A stretch of 64,000 nucleotides of DNA from Dichetophora obliterata (taxonomy: Eukaryota; Arthropoda; Insecta; Diptera; Sciomyzidae): contig OY986439.1 of NCBI GenBank assembly GCA_963920525.1, positions 33,115,819-33,179,818 of the forward strand, written 5' to 3'. This document shows, piece after piece, positions 23,701-33,377 of this stretch; the first letter of the stretch is position 1; every line of letters starts with the position of its first letter. The position numbers and the translations under genes are program-made. The notes below the pieces were generated by a model that worked only from the letters and a program-made list of their open reading frames with translations, was not told the origin of the DNA and did not search any database.

Positions 23701-25424
23701 AAAGCTTAAGTTACAACTTGTGTTTAATAATGCTGTCAGATACGTTTATGGTCTTAAAAAGTTTGACCGTATAAGTCATTTGAGCAATCGAGTACTTGGT
23801 TGCAATATTTTCAATTATTTGAATGCTAGAAACTGTATTTTTTTGCATAACTTGATTTATACACAAACTCCTAATTACTTATTTAATAAGTTACAGTTTT
23901 GTAGATCAACCAGAAATATGAACCTTGTAATTCCTGTATACAATTTTTTGAATTCTAACAGACTCTTTTTTGTGAACGCTATAAGAATGTGGAATTCGCT
24001 ACCTTCAAGAATCAAAAGTATCCGAAATAAGCACAACTTTAAGCATGCAATATTCCAACACTTTTCTTGATACTATCTTTCTTCTTTCTTCTATTTTCTA
24101 TTTTATTAATGTTATCTTCTTAATTATTTGATAAAGTTCCTTAAAGGTAATTTATACATAAGTCTAAATTCAATTCAATTATAATTTATTGTTAAAATTT
24201 AAGCTTATAACTAAATTTAATTTCTTGAGTCAAATGCATTTGTTTGTTGATTATAACTTAAATTTAAAATTTAAAATTTAAAGTAAAATTTAGTAGTTGC
24301 TTACAATTTTTTTTTTTTTTTAATTTAAAATAAGCAATTTAAAATTTTTTGTTTATATTTATTTGTTGGTTATAACTTGTTGTTATTCTTTGATTTCTTA
24401 CTGCATTTAAAAGACTTTGTCTTATATGTGAACATGATAATTAAATTAAATAAAAATATAGAGCGCAGTACCTTTCGAATGATATAAGTTTCATTTCCCT
24501 TATTCTAAAATTACAACAAAAAAAAGGTTGTCTTATTTTTTGAGCAAAAAATAAATATTTAAGAGTTTTTTTTAAAAAGAATACAAAACATTGAATTGAT
24601 GGGATAACGGTTAATCTTTTTTCTTTTAATCCAAAGTCATTTAATTGATGGCAAATTATCAAAACATAACAATAACAAAAATTAGAGTGTCCGGAGGGAC
24701 TTAGCCCCCATATTTCCCCTAAGAAACCGCGTCTGGCTATAGTGAATGTTGAACATACATATTTGAATTAATAATATATATAAATTTTGATAAGATTCGA
24801 TAGCACTAAGTGAGCTTTAATGATTAATTATATGATTTATAAAAATACCGAACTTCTAATTTTAACTTTTGCGTTTATCTTACGTTTGGTTAAGACAATA
24901 CCATGCAATAATTGAATACAAAAATTTATTATTTCTTTTAGTTATTTTTTTTTTTAATTTATAAAACTTTTATTTATAAAAAAAAGAGTTTGCCAACTGA
25001 CCAGCAAACTTGTTTCTCGTTATCTTAAACAAACAAATGTTATCGTTTAATTACAATACCGATTAATTATATTAATAAATCATATCTACTAATGAAGGTT
25101 TAAAAGTACAAAAGTTAATATACAGGGTTAGTTTAGTTATGGTACAATTAGAAATGCAAGTGCTAACCCCACCATTCTGTATCTCGAAAAAGCGCACACA
25201 CTAACGAGAAGCAAAACGCAGGTAGAAATAGTTTTTTTAACTAAAATGTATTGTTAATTGTTTCATTACTGTCGTTTGCGCCTTGTTTTAAGATACTGAA
25301 TAATATAGTGGCCAATAATAAGATGGTGCAGTTACTTACCATAATCGATATCTGGATGTACACTTGGAATGCGCAAATATTCGCGAAATATTTGAATTTC
25401 CTCATTATTCTCCCACAAGCTCAT
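11741..25424 (-). CDS. Aminoacylase-1-like metallopeptidase (M20 family), copy 2, complete six-exon gene
   Basis: This is a predicted cytosolic zinc N-acyl-amino-acid hydrolase. Exons are 25340-25424, 18801-19148, 12578-12727, 12228-12511, 12013-12146 and 11741-11945, all with GT/AG borders and matching phases. They encode 401 residues, the usual length. The start is the ATG of [10 protein letters not shown], which aligns with copies 3 and 4. Motifs fall at the expected positions: SHMDVVP (His78, Asp80), RGSQDMK (Asp111), VPDEE (Glu146, Glu147, made across the exon 2/3 junction), LDEG (Glu175), GTAGHGS (His206) and HDHDEF (His373). Introns 1 and 2 are 6.2 and 6.1 kb and full of transposons; the other three are 66-81 bp. 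No defect is visible, so it is probably functional. Paralogy within the fly acylase cluster prevents a specific symbol. Confidence 0.92.
13345..13627. mobile_element. Short inverted-repeat element (MITE), 283 bp, in intron 2 of copy 2
   Basis: Terminal inverted repeats begin AGGGGTATTCACGATTCAGT on the left and AGGAGTATTCACGATTCAGT read inward from the right. AAT flanks both ends (13342-13344, 13628-13630). Internal repeats of CAAGTCCTCAA occur in both orientations. Partial copies start near 8796 and 36256. Confidence 0.8.
13685..14226. mobile_element. Inverted-repeat element with GTTCGTCGA motifs, split by a nested MITE
   Basis: Ends AAAGGGCTTACAC and GTGTAAGCCCTTT form the terminal inverted repeat. 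The interior carries many TTCGTCGA/TTCGACGA motifs in both orientations. A second element (13945-14080) is inserted in the middle. A clear target duplication was not found. Confidence 0.6.
13945..14080. mobile_element. Palindromic MITE, 136 bp, nested
   Basis: The sequence is almost a complete palindrome, starting GGCCCATTATCATAGTCAAA, with AAT on both sides (13942-13944, 14081-14083). The same family is at 42371-42507 and, one-ended, at 11439. Confidence 0.8.
14531..15322. mobile_element. Long inverted-repeat element (~790 bp)
   Basis: The left arm (about 14531-14770) and right arm (about 15045-15322) are inverted copies: TTTGTACCCCC and ATTTTGG...TCAGTGAGCTAAAA on the left match their complements on the right. 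Two frames within the arms are chance translations. No transposase was recognised. Confidence 0.6.
15409..16964. mobile_element. Outer inverted-repeat element hosting a hAT-type insertion
   Basis: The left end ACACTCAAAAAATACTGTAG pairs with GCACACCAAAAAAAATTCTG read inward from the right. Both continue into TAGTAAAA-rich sequence. The hAT-type element at 15600-16553 interrupts the middle, so this is the older insertion. Confidence 0.5.
15600..16553. mobile_element. hAT-type non-autonomous element (954 bp) with 8-bp target duplication
   Basis: Inverted ends begin TAAAGGGCTGCACAA and finish TTGTGCAGCCCTTTA. An exact 8-bp direct repeat TTATTTAA flanks them (15592-15599 and 16554-16561), the size made by hAT and P-type transposases. 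Motifs in the interior include CTCTCTCG and TTGCAAGT-like stretches but no transposase. Confidence 0.8.
17159..18149. mobile_element. P-element-superfamily non-autonomous element (991 bp)
   Basis: The left end CATAGAAATAAAATATAAGG continuing AAGTGGTGT and the right end, read inward, CAAAGAAGTAAAATATAAGG continuing AAGTGGTGT form a ~29-bp inverted repeat. An exact 8-bp duplication TATTTTTA flanks it (17151-17158, 18150-18157). P elements start with CA, carry a ~31-bp repeat containing ATAAGGTGGT and make 8-bp duplications, so end structure and target size agree. A THAP-like first exon is kept inside; the rest of the transposase is missing. Confidence 0.75.
17395..17462 (+). pseudogene. THAP-like first coding exon of a deleted P-type transposase
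   Basis: An ATG opens 22 codons reading [12 protein letters not shown]... to VVSFHK, then a canonical donor (AA|GTAAGT). C-x4-C followed by SFHKFP-like sequence is the start of the THAP C2CH zinc finger that P transposases use to bind their own ends. No downstream exon with the remaining Cys, His or catalytic part was found before the right end at 18149. The assignment rests on a short stretch but is supported by the P-like ends. Confidence 0.55.
18304..18711. mobile_element. Harbinger-like non-autonomous element (408 bp)
   Basis: A perfect 24-bp terminal inverted repeat begins CACGGGGGTTACACGAGACA. TAA flanks both ends (18301-18303, 18712-18714). The interior has further inverted CTGTC/GACAG motifs. 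It lies in intron 2 of acylase copy 2, close to exon 2. Confidence 0.8.
19930..22340. repeat. Intron 1 repeat field: diverged direct copies and CGTGGC tandem repeats
   Basis: About 300 bp near 19985-20290 recurs near 21850-22340; both contain GCTTATTGTAGGGTATCCGT. Between 20460 and 20800 lie about three ~115-bp units with GGGCGTGGC and CGAATAACTTTAACACTAGG-like sequence, related to the Helitron-like interior at 7.3-8.1 kb. The long palindrome (separate entry) sits in the middle. Confidence 0.55.
20866..21332. repeat. Long palindrome, ~220-bp arms
   Basis: Arms 20866-21085 and 21120-21332 are inverted copies with only a few differences, separated by about 34 bp. Landmarks are AAAACTTTTTAACAAAAGAA on the left against its complement at 21310-21331, and CCTTTAAAGTCGG/CCGGCTTTAAAGG near the centre. 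A transcript of intron 1 could fold into a long hairpin here. Confidence 0.85.
22552..24455 (+). mobile_element. 5'-truncated Jockey-like LINE in intron 1 of acylase copy 2
   Basis: The copy begins within the reverse-transcriptase domain (5' truncation is usual for LINEs) and ends after an A-rich tail with AATAAA near 24447. It lies opposite in direction to the host gene. Confidence 0.8.
22564..24070 (+). pseudogene. LINE reverse transcriptase with a single in-frame stop
   Basis: One frame runs from about 22564 to TGA at 24068-24070, broken only by TAA at 23162-23164, between ...SLSAFNN and [14 protein letters not shown]. Motifs are [12 protein letters not shown] (RT block 1), [23 protein letters not shown] (motif A), [12 protein letters not shown] (motif B) and [10 protein letters not shown] (motif C), then the thumb and a C-terminal tail ending HAIFQHFS. 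The frame before and after the stop is the same, so a single substitution inactivated an otherwise well kept domain. The endonuclease and ORF1 are absent through 5' truncation. Confidence 0.88.
24456..25339. other. Intron 1 remainder of acylase copy 2
   Basis: AT-rich DNA with no gene seen. The stretch 24520-24650 is a diverged copy of sequence at about 21650-21790 (TTTTTTGAGCAAAAA and following). Confidence 0.5.
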
Positions 25425-26330
25425 TTTTGGGCCAGCAATGAATGATCTGATCGAAAGAAAAAGTTTATTTTACATTAGAAAAATTTTAGTTTAAACCACA
25501 ATAAAGAAATGAATAGAAAAATAAGAACAAAGTAAAGTAAATTTATCTTTTTCTAGCTTTTTTTTCAATTTTAGTTTATTTAATTATTGAAGTATTTTGA
25601 ATAGTTTTCTCAGAGAAAACTAACGAACAAGGCACTATCCAATGTATGTATATGTTTGTATGTTTAACGAAAAAGAGCAGAGAAACTACTCTGACGAAGC
25701 AAAAACTTGTACTATACTCTGCCAAAGATACTTTCTCGCAATACTGAGAATCTGAGCATCTGTATTTGCCATCGTAGACTCAATATAAACATAAAATACA
25801 AGCTTTAATCAAGTTATCAGTTATTAGTTTTTATACATAAACGATGAAATTGACATATCAATTGACTTATAATAATTGAAGATACCTACTGCAAATAACA
25901 ACGAGAAATCTTGTTATGTAAAATTCGAAAACTTTAATAAATTTAAAATGTTATTTACTTTTGAATATGCTGTCTTTTTTCAATTTTTAACACCCACGAA
26001 TTTGTTGGTATCCGTTGAAAATTTTCCGTCGAACGTTCGCGGTGAGTTTAAAGCGCTTACTAGATTATAATTAAATAACGCTGAGTTGTTAAATATACAT
26101 TTTTAACAATTTGAAATTTTATTCCTTTTGTTTGTTGCTATTCTAAGCTTTTTTATCACTTGTTCGGTGGCTTGTAAATAAAAATGAATGCATACTTTTA
26201 TTCCTTGCTATTTCGTGAAGATCATGTAGATTAAAAAACCACAATGGAAAAATAAAGTAGCTCATTTTGGTTTTGTTTATTGGCTTCTATTATATTATGT
26301 GGTAACTTTGGGCTGTAGTGCAAAATATAA
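25425..26330. promoter_or_regulatory. Upstream region of acylase copy 2, homologous to that of copy 3
   Basis: This sequence aligns in order with 47798-48330 upstream of copy 3. Shared stretches include TTTAATTATTGAAGTATTTTGAATA-like sequence, ATGTTTGTATGTTTAACGAA followed by AAAGAGC, and GACGAAGCAAAA. It must contain the promoter, but no TATA box or initiator can be assigned with confidence. Confidence 0.5.
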
Positions 26331-27188
26331 CTAAATGAAAACAAACAAGAGACAATGTCGTTATTATTATCATGCATTGTTATCAGCTTTAAATTTATAT
26401 TACATTAGAATGCATTTAGTATCTTATCATACCACGGAGTATAAATTAAAGCTTTAGAGAAATTTGACTTAAGAGTTCGGGCACTCAACATCCAAAAAAT
26501 AGGTTACTTTAAATTTCCAGAAAAATTTAAAATGACAATATGAATTACTGTAAAAAAAAATTGAAATGCCGTTGGACCTTGGCGCTTTTTTTAAGTTATT
26601 CAGGGTATATAGTTAAGACGTTTCAGTTAAAATCACTGGCTAATAAAGATAGCACGAGATAATTTCTTATTTTACAAACTATTCTAGCAAGTATTTTTAA
26701 GTTTGTTATCTAAATCTTGTTATCTGAATGTAGTATAAATTCTCATTTAGCAGCTGAATATTTATGAGCATTTTTCAACAAGTCATTACAAATTAAGCCT
26801 GAAAGGAGAAATAAGGTTTATATACCTATAAAAATTAATGTATGTATGTGGGTATGTTTGTATATCACGTATAGACTCCAAAACTGCTATACTCTTGAGA
26901 GTGTTCCTGTGATGTTTGGTGTCGATTAGGCAAGGGGTCGTGATACTTCCCATACAAGGCAAGTTTGCACTATCGCCCACAAAAAAGGGTATATAAGAGA
27001 AAAAAATGGGCGTGGTAGCAGTATATCTGCGCAGGCCCGTAGACAAAGGGGATTTAGGGGTAAGTAATTGTAATAGATTAGAGAGTGCCATTTTGCATGT
27101 TATTCCTCTGTCTCGAGCTTTAAAAAGCTTTAAAAATTATTTATTAAATACAATGTCACTGCGGGGCCTCAGAAGTCTGTGTAAAATT
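26331..27188. other. Intergenic with diverged CGTGGC-type repeat
   Basis: No gene is seen. Around 26820-27060 the sequence (GTATATCACGTATAGACTCC, GGGCGTGGTAGCAG) is related, partly in inverse orientation, to 36770-36920. Confidence 0.4.
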
Positions 27189-27196
27189 CTCACTAC

Positions 27197-29410
27197 CAGA
27201 GAACTGCACAAGCCTGCTTGAAGTCCGTGGTGTGAAGTTTTAGGGTAAATGATTTCGAAACTGATGTCAAAATTTAAAATTTACGATGGCGGGTAGAGTT
27301 GCCACCTAGATTTTTTTATTTTTGCGAATTCTTATAATTTTTAAAATTCTGACAACGGATTCGGATTCAGCGACCCATTTTTGGCATACCATTTTTTTTG
27401 CCAGCCCCGAATTCATAAAACTACAAAAAATAAAAGTGGCAACCCTATCCACCATCTTGAATTTTAAAATTCTGACTTTAGATTCGAAATCAGCGACCCC
27501 TTAACACTAATAAATGACGTTTAAAACTCTTGAAAAGATATATTATTAGGTGGCAACCCTATTATTTCAAAATTTTATAATTTTGAAATTCTGACAACGG
27601 ATTCGGATTCAGCGACCCATTTTTGGTGCACCATTTTTTTGCCAGCCCCGAATTTATAAAACTAAAAAAATTAAAGTGGCACCCTATCCACCATCTCGAA
27701 TTTTAAAATTCTGACTTTATATTCGAAATCAGCGACCTCTTAACACTAATAAATGACGTTTAAAACTCTTGAAAAGATATATTATTAGGTGGCAACCCTA
27801 TTATTTCAAAATTTTATAATTTTGAAATTCTGACGACGGATTCGGATTCAGCGACCCATTTTTGGTGTACAATTTTTTTTGCCAGCCCCGAATTTATAAA
27901 ACTAAAAAAAATAAGGTGGCAACCCTATTCAGCATCTCGAATTTTAAAATTCTGACCTTAGATTCGAAATCAGCGACCCCTTAACACTAATAAATGACGT
28001 TTAAAACTCTTAAAAAGATATATTATTAGGTGGCAGCCCTATTATTTCAAAATTTTATAAATTTGAAATTCTGACGACGGATTCGGATTCAGCGACCCAT
28101 TTTTGGCATACCATTTTTTTTTTGCCAGCCCCGAATTCATAAAACTACAAAAAATAAAGGTGGCAACCCTAGCCACCATCTTGAATTTTAAAATTCTGAC
28201 TTTAGATTCAAAATCAGCGACGCCTTAACACTAATAAATGACGTTTAAAACTCTTGAAAAGATATATTATTAGGTGGCAACCCTATTATTTAAAAATTTT
28301 ATAATTTTGAAATTCTGACAACGGATTCGGATTCAGTGACCCATTTTTGGTGTACTATTTTTTTGCCAGCCCCGAATTTATAAAACTAAAAAAATTAAAG
28401 TGGCAACCCTATCCACCATCTCGAATTTTAAAATTCTGACTTTATATTCGAAATCAGCGACCCCTTAACACTAATAAATAACGTTTAAAACTCTTGAAAA
28501 AATATATTATTAGGTGGCAGCCCTATTATTTCAAAATTTTATAATTTTGAAATTCTGACGACGGATTCGGATTCAGCGACCCATTTTTGGTGTACCATTT
28601 TTTTGCCAGCCCCGAATTTATAAAACTAAAAAAAATAAGGTGGCAACCCTATCCACTACTTGAATTTTAAAATTCTGACTTTAGAATCGAAATCAGCGAC
28701 CCCTTAACACTAATAAATGACGTTTAAAACTCTTAAAAAGATATATTATTAGGTGGCAACCCTATTATTTCCACATTTTTTAATTTCAAAATTCTGACTT
28801 TAGATTCGAAATCAGCGACCCCTTAACACTGATAAATGATGTTTAAAACTTTTAAAAATACATATTATTAGGTGGCAATACTGTGGTAAAAATTTAGCCG
28901 CCCTAACCTCCATCTTAAATTTTAAAACTGTGACAATATATTCGAAATCAAAACCGTTGTCAGAATTTCAAAATTACAGGAGTTCGCAAAAATAAAAAAA
29001 AAATCTAGATGGCAACTCTTTCCGCCATCTTAAACTTTAAAGTTTGACAGCATCTTCGAAATCATTTACCCTAAAACTTCACACCACGGAGTCCACAGAA
29101 TCCTTAAAAGTCCTATTACGCTTAAGCTCTCTCTAAAGAAGCTCATTGAATTTTTTGGATACTTGCTTTAATTCAATAATTTGGATACTTGCGAGCTTAC
29201 AAGCTTTTGCCGATCGTTTTAAGCTTTTCAACTTTCTGCCCGACAAAGTAAGCCAAAACAAGCCAAGCCAACGAGCAAGCATGAATATGGCTTGTATCTG
29301 TTTGGTATTTTTGCAAGCGGGCTAAAGCTTGCTTTTTCAAGATTGGATACATACTTGCATTCAAGTACTTGAAAAAGCTTGAACTTCAAGTAGACTTGTG
29401 CAGTTCTCTG
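27197..29410. mobile_element. hAT-type non-autonomous element (2.2 kb) hosting a satellite-bearing element
   Basis: A perfect 16-bp terminal inverted repeat CAGAGAACTGCACAAG is flanked by the exact 8-bp duplication CTCACTAC (27189-27196, 29411-29418). Subterminal CTTCAAGT/ACTTGAAG motifs recur in the right half. Most of the length is a second element, 27222-29105, whose own ends (about 100-bp inverted repeats beginning TCCGTGGTGTGAAGTTTTAG) enclose the 240-bp array. A diverged copy of the outer element is at about 43558-44010. Confidence 0.85.
27340..28860. repeat. Satellite-like tandem array, ~241-bp period, ~6.5 copies
   Basis: The landmark GATTCGGATTCAGCGACCCA recurs at about 27358, 27602, 27841, 28080, 28326 and 28565 (one T/C change in the fifth), a period of 239-246 bp. 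Each unit also has AACACTAATAAATGACGTTT and GGTGGCAACCCTATTATTTC. Units are about 93-97% alike by eye. Single pieces recur at 46345-46415 and 46951-47470. Confidence 0.9.
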
Positions 29411-29713
29411 CTCACTACCTTACACAGTAAACTACAATGTGGGTAGGTATGCACAAGCTAGGAGAAAACAAAAAAATTACGCACAAAATTGAAGAGAACA
29501 CAAATAAATTGAGCGACAATCCTCTCTACGCCAAAAACACAACGAAAACGAAAGAAAAAACACCGAAAAGAAGCAAACAAATGACGTAAAAAAAAATTTT
29601 TACAATAATTTTTACAATTTAATGAATGAATTTATTACCTTTTATCAAGCACTTCTATTTAATGTTTAATAATACTTTATGTTATATATAAAACTTTGTT
29701 TTGGTTTAAACAG

Positions 29714-32235
29714 GGACCGAAAATAATTGTTATTCTAGATTTCACAGCAGAAAAAGTTGGGCAGTTTCAACACATAAAAAATTTCGGTATGAATAACTTT
29801 TATTTTGAAGAATAATGTTTTTTGGTTGCCGGATAACTTTTATTTTTGAGGAATAATTTTTTAGGTTGGCTCATAACAGTTATTTTCTGAAATGAATTTT
29901 TTTTCAGTTATTAGTGTCAAAAATCAAGAAAAAATATGACTTATTCTTTTGGAATGGACTCACACTTCTTAGCCGTGGTCGATATGGGGTAATCATCTAA
30001 CGTCATCGTCGTGATGTTAGAATTTCAAAATGTTTTTTGACACCATGGTGGACCCTAATAAGGTGTTTTTTATATTCGCTTTCCTTTTAAGAAACTTTCC
30101 CAGAGAAATTGGTTACCACATCGATTACCGACGACTGATTACCTAACCGAATACAAATTACTGAAGCGATTACCAAGCAATAAATTAGCCGAATACCGAT
30201 TACTAAGCGATTACATAACCGAAGACTGAACATTGAAGCGATTACCAAGTTTATACTTAGCTGAATACTGATTACTAAGCGATTACATAACTGAAGACTG
30301 ATTACTAAAGCAATTACCAAGCAAATGCGTAGCTGACTACCAATGACTAAGCGATTACATAGTTGAAGACTGATTACTAAAGTGATTACTTAGCTGGATA
30401 CTGATTACTAAGCGATTACATAACTGATAACTGATTACTGAAGCAATTACCAAGTTATTACTTAGCTGAATACCGGTTACTAAGCGATTACATAACCACA
30501 TACCGATTACTGAAGTGATTACCAAGCGATTACATAACCGAAGACTGATTACTGGAGTGGTTACCAATTGATTACTTAGCCGAATACCAATTAAAAAGCA
30601 ATTACATAACCAAATACTGATTACTGAAGTGATTACCAAGCTAATACTTAGCTGAATACTGACTACTAAGCGATTACTTAGCCGAATACTGATTACTGAA
30701 GATACTACCAAGTTATTACTCAGCTGAATACCGATTACTCAGCGATTAAATAACCAAATACTTATTGCTGAAGTGATTATCAAGCGATTACTTCGCTGAA
30801 TACTGACTATTAAGCGATTATATAACTGAAAACTGATTACTGAAGTGATTACTTAGCTGAATACTGATTACTAAGTGATTACATAACCGAAGACTGATTA
30901 CTGAAGCAATTACCAAGTCATTACTTAGCTGAATACCGATTACTAAAGCGACTACGAGAACAAAGGAGCAGCTTGAACAAGCAGAAAATGACAGCACAAT
31001 CAACCCACGCTCTGGTTACTTAACGCTGCATACATGAGATACTATCATAAAAACATATTTTTTAATAAAGACATAATACATATTAAATAATTTTTAGAGT
31101 TACTTAATCTTTCACAGGATCCTGGAGCGGCTGAGCTTTATTTTATTTTATTTACCCTATGACAATTTACATTTATGGACATTTCTAAACTGGCGTTACG
31201 GATGATATGTACGAAGAAATATAAAAAAAGAATGAAAAAGTTTAACTTTTAAAAAGGCTTTTTTATATTATAATAATAATTAAGTAGCATTATATTAAAT
31301 AAAAATAATTACAGCAATCGACCCTAAGGACTTGAAGATATAAGCAAAAATATATTCTGGCGTTACGTTACAACTAACTAGTGTCCAAACGAATATTTGG
31401 TTTCGGTTTCGGAAACCAAAACTTTTGCTTAAAATTTGTTCCATTAAATTCAAATATATTAGTTTAGTTTCATCAAAATATTTACATCGCATTAAGCATC
31501 TATAACTTAATTTATCGTGTAAGCACAAAATATTTCGATTAATTTTATGCTTTCGATATTATCATTTTCGATTTTATCATCTACATTGCACTTACTATTA
31601 CTTTTTTTTTTTTAATAAGAAGCCAAAAAGTGATAATTGAACTTGCGAACGAGTTCTGTGTGTGAGGAATTAAGAAAAAAAAACCAAAAAATTTCTATTT
31701 TTATAATACTAAACCTTAAAAAAAACAAAGATACTTTGTTATTTCTAAAAAACTTTAATTTTCATATCCAGTATCCAGGAATAACCAGTTTCGGTTTCGG
31801 TTTTGGCTAAGTAGTCAGTATTTAGCTAAGTAATCGCTTGGTAATTTCTTCAGAAATCAGTCATCGGTTACATAATTCCATAATAACCGGTATCGGCTAA
31901 GTAATCGCTTAGTAATCGCTTCAGTAATCAGACTTTGTAATCGCCAGTAATCGCTTCAGTAATCAGGCTAAGAAGTGTGAGTCCATTCCAAAAGAATAAG
32001 TCATATTTTTTCTTGATTTTTGACACTAATAACTGAAAAAAAATTCATTTCAGAAAATAACTGTTATGAGCCAACCTAAAAAATTACTTATTCCTCAAAA
32101 ATAAGAGTTATGCGGCAACCAAAAACATTTTTTTGAAAATAAAAGTTATTCATAACGAAAATTTTTGTGTTGAAATCGCCCAACTTTTTCTGCTGTGAAA
32201 TAACAATTATCTAGAATAATAATTATATTCGGTCC
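29714..32235. mobile_element. Foldback-type element (2.5 kb) with ~265-bp arms
   Basis: The left arm 29714-29974 and right arm 31967-32235 are inverted copies, beginning GGACCGAAAATAATTGTTAT on the left and ending with ATTATATTCGGTCC on the right, and both reach GGACTCACACTTCTTAGCC. Between them are a long minisatellite and about 800 bp of unrelated sequence. No transposase frame is seen. Confidence 0.8.
30110..30955. repeat. Minisatellite of GATTACTNAGC / GATTACATAAC units
   Basis: Degenerate units of about 30 or 60 bp alternate GATTACTAAGCGATTACATA, ACTGAAGACTGATTACTGAA and GTGATTACCAAGC. A shorter inverted patch of the same units occurs at about 31800-31965 before the right arm. Long minus-strand open frames rich in VISIRLSNRLV-like peptides are by-products of the repeat. 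Confidence 0.9.
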
Positions 32236-32244
32236 TTGAAAAAA

Positions 32245-33010
32245 CACATTTTTTGAGTCCACCCTAGTGTCAAAGAAAATTTTGAAATTCTTACATCCTA
32301 TTTGAAATCAGCGACCAGCGCATCTAGAAAGAGTATTAAACAAAAAACATTTTCTGGGTCCAACCTAGCTAGTGTCAAAAAAACTTAGAATTTCTGACAT
32401 CAGGTTCAAAAACAGGGACCCCTTAATACTGCCAGCACATACACAAAGAATATAAAACAAAAAAACACAATTTCAGGGTCCACCCTAGTGCATAAAATAT
32501 TTTTTAAATTCTAACATAAGGCTCAAAATAAGGGGCTGTTCAGACTTGCCTCAAATGAGGCGACTTACTTGCCTCATTTTGACATAAGTTAGCTATCAGG
32601 TGTTCACACACAAACTATTGCCTCACTTTGAGGCTGCATCATTTTGGCGTTTATTGTTTTTTTTTTCGTTTGTTTTCTTTTGAATTATTAAATGCTCAAG
32701 TTTTTACAATTTCAAAAGTATTAAATTGCGAAGAACAATGAATAAACAAAAATTATTCGCTCCAGAGCAAACTAAAAAGAGTAAAAATTTCAACACAACA
32801 AACTTCACTCTGACGTTCGTCAAAATGAGTAGCAAAATTTTTAAAATTTTTAAAATTCTTGCCTCACGTAACATGTCACCTTCCCGCTTTTCCCTTTGCC
32901 TGTAGACGTCAAAATGAGGCAAGTGAGCCGCCTCATTTGAGGCAAGTCTGAACAGCCTCTAAGCGGTCAGCGCATCTACAAAAAAGTATAAAATCAAAAA
33001 AGCACATATT
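32245..33010. repeat. Tandem repeats, ~115 bp, interrupted by a MITE
   Basis: Units contain GGGTCCACCCTAGTGTCAAA, AATTCTGACAT, CAGCGACC and CAGCGCATCTACAAA. About four copies are visible, the third split by the element at 32533-32959. A diverged inverted piece lies at 30010-30085 inside the foldback element. Confidence 0.65.
32533..32959. mobile_element. MITE (427 bp) with 4-bp target duplication TAAG
   Basis: The inverted ends read GGCTGTTCAGACTTGCCTCA, and TAAG occurs at 32529-32532 and 32960-32963. Comparison with uninterrupted units of the surrounding repeat supports the boundaries. It shares internal sequence (CTCACGTAACATGTCACCTT, GACGTCAAAAT) with the elements at 45695 and 59020 but has different outer ends. 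Confidence 0.75.
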
Positions 33011-33377
33011 TAGGGTGTTTTTTTACAATAAAATTATTTGCCGGTGTACGAAATGTGTTCTTATTTCAGGCATATTTACCTTAGTTGTTCTGCTTTCTTA
33101 CTACATATTTCTTTATATCACCTTTACTAAGCCAAACTAAGCCAAAAATTTATTTTGTGATTATGACCTCTTTTTTTGGGCTTATGATCATTTTGAAACT
33201 AAACAAAATATTTTCTTTAGCAAAGTACCAAAACTAGAAAGCTGCAAGAATTTGTTTTTTCTTAAAAGTTTAGTAGCTATACAAAAATAAAATTCATAAT
33301 AAAAAAAAGGATTGAAACAATTACTGTCGCTAATGACTTTATCTGATTGAAGCTTAAATTTTAAGCCTTGATAGCAT

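Noticed and set aside
27340..28860. Repeat-spacer pattern resembling a CRISPR array
   Set aside because: Period is ~241 bp with similar rather than unique intervals; this is a tandem satellite in a eukaryotic element.
30087..31003. Long minus-strand open frames rich in Ile, Ser, Leu and Arg
   Set aside because: They lie entirely in the GATTAC minisatellite; the peptide merely reflects the repeat unit.
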